A DNA stretch of 43,597 nucleotides, taken from assembly GCA_964399465.1 (NCBI GenBank), contig CAYNRA010000017.1:1-43597 (forward strand), written 5' to 3'. This DNA is from CAYNRA01 sp964399465. GTDB lineage: Bacteria > Bacteroidota > Bacteroidia > Cytophagales > Spirosomataceae. Each line of letters opens with the position of its first letter. Positions within the stretch are counted from its first letter, which is position 1. Under the pieces are notes generated by a model. The model saw only the letters and a list, made by a program, of their open reading frames with translations, made no database searches and was not told the DNA's origin. Positions 7,353-16,614 of this stretch are shown piece by piece. Both the position numbers and the translations under genes were made by a program.

Positions 7353-8819
7353 TTAATTAAACAACCACATTTTTGTATCTAGCGCCTTGAAGTTGGCTTT
7401 GGCAACCTCCGAATTACGAGATGTCTCTGAACTTGGATAAGCTCCACGTGCAATCCAGTTTCCGTTTAGTTCCACATTGTGGTTTTCAGGAAGTTCCAAT
7501 CCCGTATAAATAGCAGGATTATGCTCATTTCTACGCAAGTCCACCCATGCTTCTGGGTTAGTAAAGAGTGCCTTGTATTTCTCGATGAGAATAGCAGAAA
7601 GAGTTAATTTACTTTCACCCAAAGCGACAGACTCATGTGCAAGAAAAGCGTTCGAATTAGCTGCCGATACACCCACTTTATCCATATTTGCTTTGATCCC
7701 TGCCAAATACGCTTGATACGCTTCTGCGGTACTTCCTTGTGACGTAGCCGAACCTCCATTTTGAAGGAAACGTACCTCCGATTCAATGAATTTTGCTTCC
7801 GAGTAGCTCATCATAATAATCGGCGCATCAACACGACAAAACCAACCATAGAAGTTCGTTCTATCATTGAATGTTGTATTACTTCCTGCTGAACCTCTGC
7901 CAGGCGTTGTCCCTCTGTAAATAGGATCAGAACCTGTTTTATTGGCGGTCAAAGCGACACGTGGGTCAACGACTCCACTGATTGTCCCATTCATATAGTC
8001 CATGAAAGTACCCCCAAATGTTACCGATAAATTTCCTGTATTGTTCGCCAATGCCAATGAATGCCATGGATTAAAATTACGCTCATTGAATACTACCTGG
8101 AAATCGTCTGCATTACTAGTCATACCATTTTGCAAAGAAGCTAAAATCGTTGCATACGCTGCTGCACCTTGTTTTTTAGCTGTATGTAATAGATAACGAG
8201 CCCGTAGCGTGTGCGCTAATTTTACCCATTTTGTCCGATCTCCACGGTAAGATAAATCGTCTGTGGTAGGAGAAAACAGCGAAGTAGTTTGTCCTAAATC
8301 TGCGATGGCTTCTGTCAATAAGCGTTGAACAGTTGCGTAAATCGCCTCTTGTGAATCGTACTTCGGTGCGAGGTTTGTCAGATTATTATCAGCTTCCGTG
8401 AAAGGAACATTTTCCCAAGTTGTTGCTGCTAAGCCAAGATTGTAAGCAAGTACAATTTTAGCGATACCGGCGTAATGAGGTGAATTTGATTCCTCTGCTT
8501 TTTTCAGGATAACATTGCAATTTGGAATGACATTGAGGTATAAATTAACCCATTGCGTACCAAATTCATTGCGAAGCTGTGAGTCTGTTCCGCCAGCAGC
8601 TACATTTCCCAATTGTTGGGTATATTGCCCAGATACAAACGCGTTAGCATACGTATTTTGCGCTGTATAGAACAAGACAGTTGGCAATAAGGTATTCAAA
8701 CTTGCGTCACTTGTTCTTGTTGGGTCAATATTTGTGTCTCCACCAAGGTAGTTTTCACAACTATTGAGTGAAAACAAGGCCAAGACACCTACTAAAAATT
8801 TTATAGTATATTTTTTCAT
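7353..8819 (-). CDS. SusD/RagB-type nutrient-binding outer-membrane lipoprotein
   Basis: A 488-residue protein from the preferred start MKKYT; an ATG four codons upstream (8831) is in frame but breaks the signal peptide pattern. The lipobox is LNSC with Cys21. The early N-Y-L-G-G-D-T-N-I-D-P segment and the helix-rich body match the SusD-like branch annotated as nutrient-binding outer-membrane lipoproteins (SusD-like_2), typically 450-550 residues. It is the lid subunit that sits on a SusC transporter at the cell surface and captures oligosaccharide or peptide ligands. The gene follows susC by 18 bases and precedes the small lipoprotein gene by 15. No glycosidase or regulator accompanies the locus, so the substrate cannot be read from context. 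Confidence 0.93.
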   Translation of the reverse strand: MKKYTIKFLVGVLALFSLNSCENYLGGDTNIDPTRTSDASLNTLLPTVLFYTAQNTYANAFVSGQYTQQLGNVAAGGTDSQLRNEFGTQWVNLYLNVIPNCNVILKKAEESNSPHYAGIAKIVLAYNLGLAATTWENVPFTEADNNLTNLAPKYDSQEAIYATVQRLLTEAIADLGQTTSLFSPTTDDLSYRGDRTKWVKLAHTLRARYLLHTAKKQGAAAYATILASLQNGMTSNADDFQVVFNERNFNPWHSLALANNTGNLSVTFGGTFMDYMNGTISGVVDPRVALTANKTGSDPIYRGTTPGRGSAGSNTTFNDRTNFYGWFCRVDAPIIMMSYSEAKFIESEVRFLQNGGSATSQGSTAEAYQAYLAGIKANMDKVGVSAANSNAFLAHESVALGESKLTLSAILIEKYKALFTNPEAWVDLRRNEHNPAIYTGLELPENHNVELNGNWIARGAYPSSETSRNSEVAKANFKALDTKMWLFN

Positions 8820-8837
8820 CTTCTCAATCATTAAAAA

Positions 8838-11800
8838 TTACAATCCAACATTGATTCCAAAAATAAAGCTTCTCACGGCAGGCGTATTTCTTCCTGTAAA
8901 CCCAATGAGATTTGAACCAGCACCAAACGCCAAAGATTCTGGATCATATCCTCTGAAAGGCGTCGATAAGAACAAGTTGTTTCCAATAACTGATAGGCGA
9001 ACGCTGCTCATGTTTTTCGGAAGGAACTTCGTTGGAACGTTGTAACTCAAGTTGGCATTCCGGACTCTAAACCAAGAAGCATCTTGAATATTATAGGAAT
9101 AATGTGCGTTAAATCCGAAAGCGCGGTAGTTGGTTTCATCCATGTAATTTGGAATATCGTTTGGTGTACCATCTGCTTTTACTCCTTTGAAAATAACAGC
9201 AAGATCACGTTCTTCTGTGAACTTTGTAATACCATTTCGGATACTATTCATCTCACCTAAATCAACCACATCTCCGCCAAATCTCCACTCAAGCAGGAAA
9301 CTCAAGGCGATGTTCTTGTAAGTAAAGTTATTGAACATTCCTCCTTTCCAATCTGGAAGCGCATTACCTACTTTTACATACGATGCTTGGTTCAATGTAG
9401 GCAAACCTTGTGCATTGATAAGTACCTCTCCGTTTTCATTTCTATTCCAATCAAAACCGTACAAATCACCCATTGAGCCACCTTCTACGATACGAAGTGC
9501 CACACGACCTTGGTCATAATAGGTGATTTCTTGTAAATCTTCTGGCATCGATAACACACGGCTTCGGATTCTATCCCAGTTAAAGTTCGTCTCCCATGAG
9601 AACGTTTTTGTTTTAATAGGTTTAAAACCAAGCAATACCTCAACGCCCTGGTTACGGATTAAGCCCGCATTGGTCGTATAACGCGCATATCCAACCACAT
9701 TACTCACTGGTACGTCAACGATTTGATTTTTACTATCCCGCATGAAATAGTTGGCTTCGAGCGAGATTTTATTGTTGAAAAGAGATGTCTCGATACCTAC
9801 CTCTGACTCCGTCGTAATTTCTGGCAATAAATTGAAGTTACCAATATTCGGGTCTCTTCTAAATCCACCTACAGAACCAAAAGGAAAACCTGGAGTCACT
9901 TGATAGTACGACCCAATTTGGTATGGTCTTGTATCTTTACCCACTTGTGCAAGTGAACCTCTCAATTTTGCGTACGAAACCACTGAATTATCTTTCAAGA
10001 AAGATTCTGTTAAGATGTATGACATACTAACAGATGGATAGAAGAAAGAGCGGTTATCGGCTGGTAACGTCGAAGACCAGTCATTCCGACCTGTAATGCT
10101 CAAGTAAAGCATGTTTTTATAATCCAATTTTGCTTCACTGAAGACCCCAACAAGGCGTCTCAATGAGCGAGAACGTCGAGCCGTGAAATTCGTCGTATTG
10201 GAAATATCAAAGAAGCCTGGCGCGATGAATGTTTCCCCTCTTCCGACTAAGTTATCCGTTGAAATACTCGTCGCGTTATGTCCGACCATTAAACTACCGC
10301 GCAGGTTTTCGGATAGATTTTTAGTCGCCGTCAAGAAGAAATTCGAGTTGAATTCTTTGAAGTTGAAGCTTTCATCGATGACAAAACCTCTTACCTGCGT
10401 TCCAAGGTCTAATTCAGGTGGAACGATGCGGTTGCGGCGGTCATTATAAAAGTCTGTGGTAAGTTGGTATCTAGCTGATAACCAATCTGTTAATTTTAAA
10501 TTTGCGTAGATATCACCGAACAAACGATTCACATCTGTTTGCAAGGCACTTTTTTCAGCATAATAACGTGGGTTGTCGATAATGCCCGTAGTTACGTTAT
10601 TTTGCGTTCCATCTGGTTTGAGGTAATCGTTCACATCAAATGAAGGTGACCAGTATGTTAATGAACTATAGATGGATTTATCACCTTGTGCAGGACTAGT
10701 CCCGGCCGAGTTCGCGTAGTTCAATTGCCCACCTACTTCGATGGAATTATTCACTTTCGTTGAACCAGATAATTTCGCTGTTATGCGTGAAAAGTCCGTG
10801 TTAGGCACAATCCCTTTTTGGTCGAAATAAGAAAGTGAAGTATAGTACTTCGATTTCTCATTCCCTCCTGAAATACCCAAGTTGTGGCTCATGCGTTCGC
10901 CTTGTCTGAAAAACGTGCGGAAGTTTTCAAAGATGGGGTCGCCAGGTTGTGTCAAAGGGCCAAACTGTTGAAAAACAAATCCTACGCGGGGCACAGCAGA
11001 TAAACCATGCGAATATCTTTCTTGCTGCGCAGGTACTTTGTCCACATTATCCACGCCATACGTTGCAGAATACGTGATAGATGCCTTTCCAGCTGATCCT
11101 TTTTTCGTTGTAATGATGATGGCACCGTTGGAAGCCCTTTGTCCGTAAAGTGCTGTTGCAGCTGCGCCCTTCAATACGTTGATTGACTCAATATCGTCTG
11201 GGTTCATATCGGCAGCTCGGTTGGTATTCGAGAATTGCTCGTTGCTGTTTACTGCATTTGAACCAGCCGACGGCAAGGCATTTCCTGCAAATGTATTGTT
11301 TGAGATGATGATACCATCTACGATGAACAACGGTTGGTTGTCATTTCCTCCACTAAGCGAGTTGATACCCCTGATGATGATGTTTGTCCCAGCACCTGGA
11401 GCACCACCGGAGCCGTTGATTGTCACCCCAGCCAATTTACCTTGCATGGCAGCAACCATATTGGGGTCACCTGTGTTCTTCAAGATGTCTCCTTTAATTG
11501 TCTGCGAGCCATAGCCAAGTTCCCGTTTGTCTTTGGCAATATTAAAAGACGTAACAACCACCTCGTCTAACTCATTGGTACTTTCTTTCAACTGAACATC
11601 CAGCGTCGATTGACCGTTGAGAGTCTGTTCTACTTTTTGGAATCCCGTAAAGCTAAACACAAGTGTCGCTTTGGGCTGTAAATTCGTCAATTGGTATTTT
11701 CCATTGATATCCGTGACAGTACCTCGTGTCGTACCCTTCACCATCACACTCACTCCAGGAAGTGATTCACCGTCATTTGCTGTCACTTGGCCACTGACAG

Positions 11801-11867
11801 AGACTGTCTGGGCAGCCACTGAGAAGCTTAAGAGACAACAAATCAATAGCTTATAGATTTTGCTCAT
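8838..11867 (-). CDS. SusC/RagA-type TonB-dependent outer-membrane transporter
   Basis: A 1009-residue protein with a signal peptide (about 1-19). Domains in order: a carboxypeptidase-regulatory-like beta-sandwich (about 20-95) typical of SusC proteins, a TonB-box-like segment ELDEVVVTSF near 97-106, the plug domain (about 110-230, with GTNIIIRGINSL), and a long 22-strand barrel ending in a terminal aromatic-rich strand (SFIFGINVGL). This is the ligand-gated, TonB-energised pore that works with the SusD-like lipoprotein. Length is at the usual family value and nothing is missing. It is the first gene of a three-gene operon with a recognisable promoter about 33 bases upstream. Confidence 0.95.
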   Translation of the reverse strand: MSKIYKLLICCLLSFSVAAQTVSVSGQVTANDGESLPGVSVMVKGTTRGTVTDINGKYQLTNLQPKATLVFSFTGFQKVEQTLNGQSTLDVQLKESTNELDEVVVTSFNIAKDKRELGYGSQTIKGDILKNTGDPNMVAAMQGKLAGVTINGSGGAPGAGTNIIIRGINSLSGGNDNQPLFIVDGIIISNNTFAGNALPSAGSNAVNSNEQFSNTNRAADMNPDDIESINVLKGAAATALYGQRASNGAIIITTKKGSAGKASITYSATYGVDNVDKVPAQQERYSHGLSAVPRVGFVFQQFGPLTQPGDPIFENFRTFFRQGERMSHNLGISGGNEKSKYYTSLSYFDQKGIVPNTDFSRITAKLSGSTKVNNSIEVGGQLNYANSAGTSPAQGDKSIYSSLTYWSPSFDVNDYLKPDGTQNNVTTGIIDNPRYYAEKSALQTDVNRLFGDIYANLKLTDWLSARYQLTTDFYNDRRNRIVPPELDLGTQVRGFVIDESFNFKEFNSNFFLTATKNLSENLRGSLMVGHNATSISTDNLVGRGETFIAPGFFDISNTTNFTARRSRSLRRLVGVFSEAKLDYKNMLYLSITGRNDWSSTLPADNRSFFYPSVSMSYILTESFLKDNSVVSYAKLRGSLAQVGKDTRPYQIGSYYQVTPGFPFGSVGGFRRDPNIGNFNLLPEITTESEVGIETSLFNNKISLEANYFMRDSKNQIVDVPVSNVVGYARYTTNAGLIRNQGVEVLLGFKPIKTKTFSWETNFNWDRIRSRVLSMPEDLQEITYYDQGRVALRIVEGGSMGDLYGFDWNRNENGEVLINAQGLPTLNQASYVKVGNALPDWKGGMFNNFTYKNIALSFLLEWRFGGDVVDLGEMNSIRNGITKFTEERDLAVIFKGVKADGTPNDIPNYMDETNYRAFGFNAHYSYNIQDASWFRVRNANLSYNVPTKFLPKNMSSVRLSVIGNNLFLSTPFRGYDPESLAFGAGSNLIGFTGRNTPAVRSFIFGINVGL

Positions 11868-11899
11868 AAAAACTAGTTTGTTAAATTATTTTAATTTAG

Positions 11900-11929
11900 C
11901 AAAATTAATTTTTTCTAGGAATATACAAC
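11900..11929 (-). promoter_or_regulatory. Promoter of the SusC-SusD operon
   Basis: On the minus strand GTTG (11926-11929) is followed after 18 bases by TAATTTTG (11900-11907), matching the TTG / TAnnTTTG promoter of Bacteroidota. It is placed to start a short leader before the SusC ATG at 11867. Confidence 0.65.
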
Positions 11930-11966
11930 GCTAGCATGTCTATACAATTAGCTCATTTGTATTTAT

Positions 11967-12872
11967 TTAAGATTTTTCATAGATTTCTTTCAATGCTTCT
12001 TCAACAGTAGAATACGCGTATTTGAAAGATAATTCTTCGTTTATTCGTTGATTTTCTACGTAAGCACTACCTAAAACTACCACAGACATTTCACCGAGGG
12101 CTGCTTTCAATACAAAACCAGGAACAGGTGGTAAAAAGACAAAACGGTTTAATTGCTTCGCTACTTTTTTGGTTAAGTCTGCGTTTCGTATCGGCAGTGG
12201 GGCAACTCCGTTGTAAGCCCCACGCATATTTTGGTCTTCAATGGCTTGAACAAATAAGTGCGCCAAATCTTGTACATGAATCCAAGACATCCATTGTTGG
12301 CCACTGCCAAGTGCTGCTCCAACTCCCCACCGAACCGGTGCAGCCAGTTTTGGTAGGGCGCCACCCTCTTTACTCAATACAACTCCAACCCGAATATGTA
12401 CTGTTCGGCTTGCTACTAAAAACGAAGCGGCATTTTCCCATTTTACGGTGCATTCTGCAAGAAAATCAGTACCTGGCGCGCTATTTTCGGTTAATTTTTC
12501 TTCTCCGCGTTCACCTCCATAGTAACCAATAGCGGAAGCCGAAACGAGAACCGCTGGTTTTATTCCATTCGCTGCCAAGTGTGTACCTAATAAGCGCAAC
12601 GGTTCCACACGGGAATCGATGATTTTCTTTTTTTGTTCGGCCGTCCAACGTTTATCCGCAATTCCTTCACCCGCTAAATGAACGATTCCTTCAGCAAATG
12701 CAAGTGCTTTTGGGTCGATATATCCTTTGTCAATATCCCATAGAAAAGAAGGAATTTTTGTATTTTTTTTAGGTGAACGAGTTAAAATAGCCACTTCATG
12801 TCCTCTGTTTTGGAGTTCATTCACCAATACTTTCCCGACAAGTCCTGTACCACCCGTAACAAGTATTTTCAT
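11967..12872 (-). CDS. TIGR01777-family NAD(P)-dependent epimerase (SDR39U1/YfcH type)
   Basis: A 301-residue atypical short-chain dehydrogenase. It opens with GGTGLVG at 7-13, the dinucleotide-binding loop, then LVNELQNRGHEVAILTRSP. The central LVSASAIGYYGG carries the active-site region of this subfamily. The C-terminal 50 residues (from about PVPGFVLKAALG) match the small domain (DUF1731) found at the end of all TIGR01777 proteins. Length is normal. It is cytosolic, and its substrate is unknown across the family. It is a single gene; I see no clear terminator and only an imperfect promoter, and it diverges from panD. Confidence 0.92.
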   Translation of the reverse strand: MKILVTGGTGLVGKVLVNELQNRGHEVAILTRSPKKNTKIPSFLWDIDKGYIDPKALAFAEGIVHLAGEGIADKRWTAEQKKKIIDSRVEPLRLLGTHLAANGIKPAVLVSASAIGYYGGERGEEKLTENSAPGTDFLAECTVKWENAASFLVASRTVHIRVGVVLSKEGGALPKLAAPVRWGVGAALGSGQQWMSWIHVQDLAHLFVQAIEDQNMRGAYNGVAPLPIRNADLTKKVAKQLNRFVFLPPVPGFVLKAALGEMSVVVLGSAYVENQRINEELSFKYAYSTVEEALKEIYEKS

Positions 12873-13131
12873 AGTATTTTACAAATCAATTTGAAGGTTT
12901 CTATCAAAAGTGAGATTCGTGTAAAAATGTTTTGGTCTTTCAGAAACTGTTTGAGTTAATTTAGGTATGTTTAAAATACCCCTAATTCGTTGGGATACGT
13001 CTCGTTTTTCGTTCTAAAACGGTGATTACACTCCCTCATCTGGACAAAAAGGAAGGCGTCTCTATTCCTAAAATAACATGCAAACAATTGCTCAGCATAA
13101 ACGGAATCCCTGCCTTTTCCGAAAAGTATTG

Positions 13132-13139
13132 TATTTTTG
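13132..13139 (+). promoter_or_regulatory. -7 element upstream of panD
   Basis: TATTTTTG is an exact TAnnTTTG match ending 33 bases before the panD ATG at 13172. No good TTG is found at the proper distance. Its position inside the apparent upstream extension of the panD frame argues that translation starts at 13172. Confidence 0.5.
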
Positions 13140-13171
13140 TTCGGTCAAAATTTATTACACGAACAACAAAC

Positions 13172-13522
13172 ATGTACATCAACGTATTCAAATCCAAGAT
13201 ACATCGTGTCAAAGTTACACAAGCGGAGCTCAATTATGTAGGCAGTATCACCATTGATGAGGCACTTTTAGAGGCATCTGGTATCCGCCCGAACGAGCGT
13301 GTACAAGTTGTAAACAACAACAATGGGGAACGTATCGAGACGTATGTCATCAAAGGAGAACGCAACAGCGGGACGATTTGTCTGAACGGCGCTGCTGCAC
13401 GCAAAGCACAAGTTGGTGATATCTTGATTATCATTTCTTATGCTTGGATGACGCCCGAAGAAGCAGACGTTCACGAACCTACACTTGTATTTCCCGACGA
13501 AAATAATCGGATTATCTCTTAA
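13172..13522 (+). CDS. panD: Aspartate 1-decarboxylase
   Basis: A 116-residue pyruvoyl enzyme that makes beta-alanine for pantothenate and coenzyme A. The self-cleavage site YVGS is at 22-25, so Ser25 becomes the pyruvoyl group. Also visible are Lys9-Ile-His11-Arg12 near the active site, the NGERIETYVIKGERNSG region around 50-66, and NGAAARKAQVGD near 70-82, all typical of PanD. The open frame could be read 50 codons further upstream from a GTG, but that extension is absent from the family and contains the promoter-like element. Twelve bases separate it from the UPF0104 gene, so the two form an operon. Very secure. Confidence 0.96.
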   Translation: MYINVFKSKIHRVKVTQAELNYVGSITIDEALLEASGIRPNERVQVVNNNNGERIETYVIKGERNSGTICLNGAAARKAQVGDILIIISYAWMTPEEADVHEPTLVFPDENNRIIS

Positions 13523-13533
13523 TACCATTTCTC

Positions 13534-14532
13534 ATGGATTTCAAAAAAATTAGTCAATATTTGGTTTCAGTCGGCATCGCTGCGGGTTTGCTTTACTGGG
13601 TATTTAAAGACATTGCACTTGCCGATTTACTCGCCAAATTCCAAGAGGCAGACTACCGCTGGGTTCTTTTAGCCGCAATTTTGCAGTTGGCTGCTCACGT
13701 AAGTCGGGCGTATCGATGGAAAATCATGCTACAACCAATTGGCTATCAAACGAGTACTTACAGAACGACATTGGCTGTATTGGTTGGTTATATTGTCAAC
13801 TTAGTTCTTCCAAGAGCGGGAGAATTGGCGCGTTGTGGTTCATTGAGTAAAATGGAGGGTGTGCCATTCGAGAAATCTTTTGGCGCGGTTGTAGCCGAAC
13901 GCCTCGTAGATGTACTCGTTCTTTTATTGCTTATCGGCCTAAACTTAGCCTTGGAATTTGGGCGCATTAGCCAATTCTTTTTTGAAATTATGGGCGATAA
14001 ATTCAAAAATCCAATGGCATTGCTTGGCTTAGGAACTATCTTTTTGCTCGTTGTTTTGCTGGGATATTTTCTCTTCCAAAAGAAAAAACAAGCGATTTTA
14101 GCGATGCCTATTTTACAAAAAGTAATTGGCTTTTTAGGAGGTGTTTGGGAAGGGTTCAACGGCATTCGTCGATTAAAAAACCCCTCTGTTTTCATTTTCC
14201 ATACGCTTGCTATTTGGGTCTTGTATTATTTCACGACATATTTTCTCTGCCAGGCACTTCCCGAAACTAGTGCGCTCTCTTTCTTAGCCGTTTTGACTAT
14301 CTTAGTCATGGGAACAATTGGCATGGCTGCACCGACTGTGGGCGGTATTGGTAGTTATCACTTTTTTGTTGGGAAAATCGTGGTTCTCTACGGGTTAAGT
14401 CAGGCAAATGGTATTGCATTAGCAACGTTTCTACACACAATTATTGGACTTGTATTGGTTGTGATTTTTGGACTAGCAGGCTTTTTGTTGGCTTCCTTCG
14501 CTCCTTCCCGTGACAGTTCGTCCCGTCTATAA
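13534..14532 (+). CDS. UPF0104 / lysylphosphatidylglycerol-synthase-type integral membrane protein
   Basis: A 332-residue polytopic membrane protein with about eight hydrophobic segments, matching the flippase-like domain family (TIGR00374/UPF0104) that corresponds to the membrane half of MprF. Conserved pieces include SRAYRWKIML at about 49-58, VLPRAGELARC near 89-99, and the GTIGMAAPTVGGIGSYHFF region near 264-282. The soluble aminoacyl-transferase half of MprF is absent, so lipid aminoacylation is not expected; a lipid-flipping role is an inference. It is translated just after panD and probably shares its promoter. No clear terminator separates it from the next gene. Confidence 0.9.
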   Translation: MDFKKISQYLVSVGIAAGLLYWVFKDIALADLLAKFQEADYRWVLLAAILQLAAHVSRAYRWKIMLQPIGYQTSTYRTTLAVLVGYIVNLVLPRAGELARCGSLSKMEGVPFEKSFGAVVAERLVDVLVLLLLIGLNLALEFGRISQFFFEIMGDKFKNPMALLGLGTIFLLVVLLGYFLFQKKKQAILAMPILQKVIGFLGGVWEGFNGIRRLKNPSVFIFHTLAIWVLYYFTTYFLCQALPETSALSFLAVLTILVMGTIGMAAPTVGGIGSYHFFVGKIVVLYGLSQANGIALATFLHTIIGLVLVVIFGLAGFLLASFAPSRDSSSRL

Positions 14533-14639
14533 ACAAATCATCGCGATTTTTTTCCCTTCATCGCAATAGAATCGTATATTCGAACTGTTTTTAGTGTAAA
14601 ATATGTTTATATCTCTAGAAATTAAATAATCAACGAAAG

Positions 14640-15350
14640 ATGACAGGTATCCTTCTTATTAGTGTTGTTTTTATGGGAATTAGCTGGTTTGTATCAAACA
14701 AACTGAAGCGAAAGTTTGAAGAATACTCCCGCGTGGGCTTATATAACGGCCTTTCTGGCGCAGAAATCGCGCAGAAAATGCTACATGACAATCAAATTTA
14801 CGATGTTCGGATTACTCAAGTAGATGGCCAATTAACTGATCATTACAATCCAATGGACAAGACGGTTAATCTTAGTGGGGATGTTTACCACGGTCGTAGC
14901 GCAGCAGCAGCAGCGGTTGCCGCACACGAATGCGGACATGCCGTTCAACATGCAACAGCCTACGCTGCTCTTCGGATGCGTTCTTCTTTGGTTCCCATCG
15001 TAAATATCGCTTCCCGTTTGATGGGTATGGCAAATACCTTCTTATTCATGGGTGGTTTTTACATGATTAGCCAAGGAAGTGCCATAGGTAACTTAATTTT
15101 AATGGTATTAATCGTGGCCAATGCAGCGTTAACCGCTTTCTCTCTGATTACACTTCCGGTTGAATTTGATGCAAGTAATCGCGCACTCAAATGGATGGAG
15201 TCACGCAATATTGTCAACAGACAAGAGCATGCACTTGCCAAAGATGCCTTAAAATGGGCGGCAATGACTTACGTGGTTGCAGCTTTGGGTGCAGTAGCCA
15301 ACCTTGCTTACTATGTCATGCTGTTTTTGGGTGGTCGTAGAGACGACTAA
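14640..15350 (+). CDS. YugP-like membrane zinc metallopeptidase
   Basis: A 236-residue member of the neutral zinc metallopeptidase family 2 (YugP type). It has an N-terminal hydrophobic segment (about 3-19), the zinc motif HECGH at 96-100 within an alanine-rich helix, two more hydrophobic segments (about 120-175) and a final one near 205-230. Length is the family norm (225-235). The peptidase is presumed to work at the cytoplasmic membrane, with an unknown substrate. It lies 107 bases after the UPF0104 gene on the same strand and ends at a terminator shared with the converging galK unit. Confidence 0.92.
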   Translation: MTGILLISVVFMGISWFVSNKLKRKFEEYSRVGLYNGLSGAEIAQKMLHDNQIYDVRITQVDGQLTDHYNPMDKTVNLSGDVYHGRSAAAAAVAAHECGHAVQHATAYAALRMRSSLVPIVNIASRLMGMANTFLFMGGFYMISQGSAIGNLILMVLIVANAALTAFSLITLPVEFDASNRALKWMESRNIVNRQEHALAKDALKWAAMTYVVAALGAVANLAYYVMLFLGGRRDD

Positions 15351-15364
15351 TCATTTCAATACAC

Positions 15365-15401
15365 AAAAAAGGCGATTGAGTAAAACCAATCGCCTTTTTT
15401 T
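15365..15401. terminator. Bidirectional terminator between the YugP-like gene and galK
   Basis: A 14-bp stem (AAAAAAGGCGATTG at 15365-15378 with its complement at 15387-15400) closes an eight-base loop. A run on one side and T run on the other let it end both the plus-strand peptidase transcript and the minus-strand galK transcript. Confidence 0.9.
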
Positions 15402-15405
15402 ATGC

Positions 15406-16587
15406 TTATACTTTCTTTACACGCACGCCGTCTTCAGGAGTTACTTCATATATTTCGAGCGGTAAATCAAACGTTTTTTTGTATTCTTTTTGAAGAACAG
15501 CTTTGAACAGCTCTTTCTGTTCTTTCTCAACTAATTGAATGGTACATCCTCCAAAACCGCCGCCCATAACCCGTGCGCCCAAAACTCCGTTCTGTTTTTT
15601 TGTTAGATTAACCAAGAAATCAATCTCGACACAACTCACCTCGTATAATTCAGATAATCCTCGGTGTGTCGCATACATCAAAGAACCAACCTTTTGCCAA
15701 TCGTTGTTTTTCAATGCCTCCACGACCTGAACAACACGGGCTTGCTCTTCAATAACATACAAACACCTTTTTTGAATTTCTTCTGGTAAAGAAGAAGCAT
15801 GCGCATAAAAAAAGGCAAGGGAGACATCGCGAAGCGACTGAACAGATGCATCTATTGACTGAAAATACGTTACACCTTCCTCACACGAAGCCCTTCTGGC
15901 ATTATATGCACTCTCTGCCAAACTATGTTTTACCCCTGAGTTCGCCAATAAGATGACGTAATCCTTTAATTCAAACGGAATATACGCATGTGTCTGGGTT
16001 CTACAATCCAGTTGAATAAGTTGATTTCTCTGTCCAAATAAAGAGGCATACATATCCATGATTCCACACTTTACACCGACGAAATGATGCTCGGCACGTT
16101 GGGCAATTTGCGCCAAAGTGAGCAAAGAAACCTCCCAATCAAATAAGGCACAAAGCGCACGTGCCAAACCCGCCTCGAGAGCTGCAGAGGAAGAAAGCCC
16201 AGCACCGGAGGGGATATTTCCACCAAAAAGTACATCAAAACCTGTCGGAAAATGAAATCCTAACACAGTAAATTCATGCACAACCCCTAAAATATGATTT
16301 ATCCAACCTTGTTGTGGAGTGAGGGTATTTTCCAGAGAAAATATCTTTTTTTCTTGTTGAAAATCATGGGCAACACACGTCACGAATTTATCCGTTCGAG
16401 GTCGAATGGCAAAAAATAGAGAAAAATCAATGGCAGCTGGAAGGACAAATCCTTGGTTATAGTCCGTATGTTCGCCAAGCAAATTAATGCGCCCAGGTGC
16501 ACGAACAAGGATGTCGGGCGAAGAGCCAAAATACATGAGGAAAGCCTCTTTGCATTGTTCTTCTGTTTGGATATGTGCTGGTAACAT
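15406..16587 (-). CDS. galK: Galactokinase
   Basis: A 393-residue GHMP kinase that phosphorylates galactose at C1 in the Leloir pathway. The galactokinase signature is at the N-terminus (RAPGRINLLGEHTDYN, residues 29-44), the ATP-binding GLSSSAALE loop lies near 130-140, and VMGGGFGGCTI near the C-terminus is the third GHMP motif. Length fits. No galT, galE or galM lies nearby. The gene is the last of a minus-strand run starting with uvrA, 27 bases after cruF, and ends immediately at the bidirectional terminator. The enzyme is cytosolic. Very secure by motif content. Confidence 0.95.
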   Translation of the reverse strand: MLPAHIQTEEQCKEAFLMYFGSSPDILVRAPGRINLLGEHTDYNQGFVLPAAIDFSLFFAIRPRTDKFVTCVAHDFQQEKKIFSLENTLTPQQGWINHILGVVHEFTVLGFHFPTGFDVLFGGNIPSGAGLSSSAALEAGLARALCALFDWEVSLLTLAQIAQRAEHHFVGVKCGIMDMYASLFGQRNQLIQLDCRTQTHAYIPFELKDYVILLANSGVKHSLAESAYNARRASCEEGVTYFQSIDASVQSLRDVSLAFFYAHASSLPEEIQKRCLYVIEEQARVVQVVEALKNNDWQKVGSLMYATHRGLSELYEVSCVEIDFLVNLTKKQNGVLGARVMGGGFGGCTIQLVEKEQKELFKAVLQKEYKKTFDLPLEIYEVTPEDGVRVKKV

Positions 16588-16614
16588 TATATATTTTGGG
16601 AAGAAAAAAGAAGA

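Noticed and set aside
13022..13171. Upstream extension of panD from GTG
   Set aside because: The family begins at the later ATG, the self-cleavage serine falls at the canonical position 25 only from that start, and a promoter element lies inside the extension.
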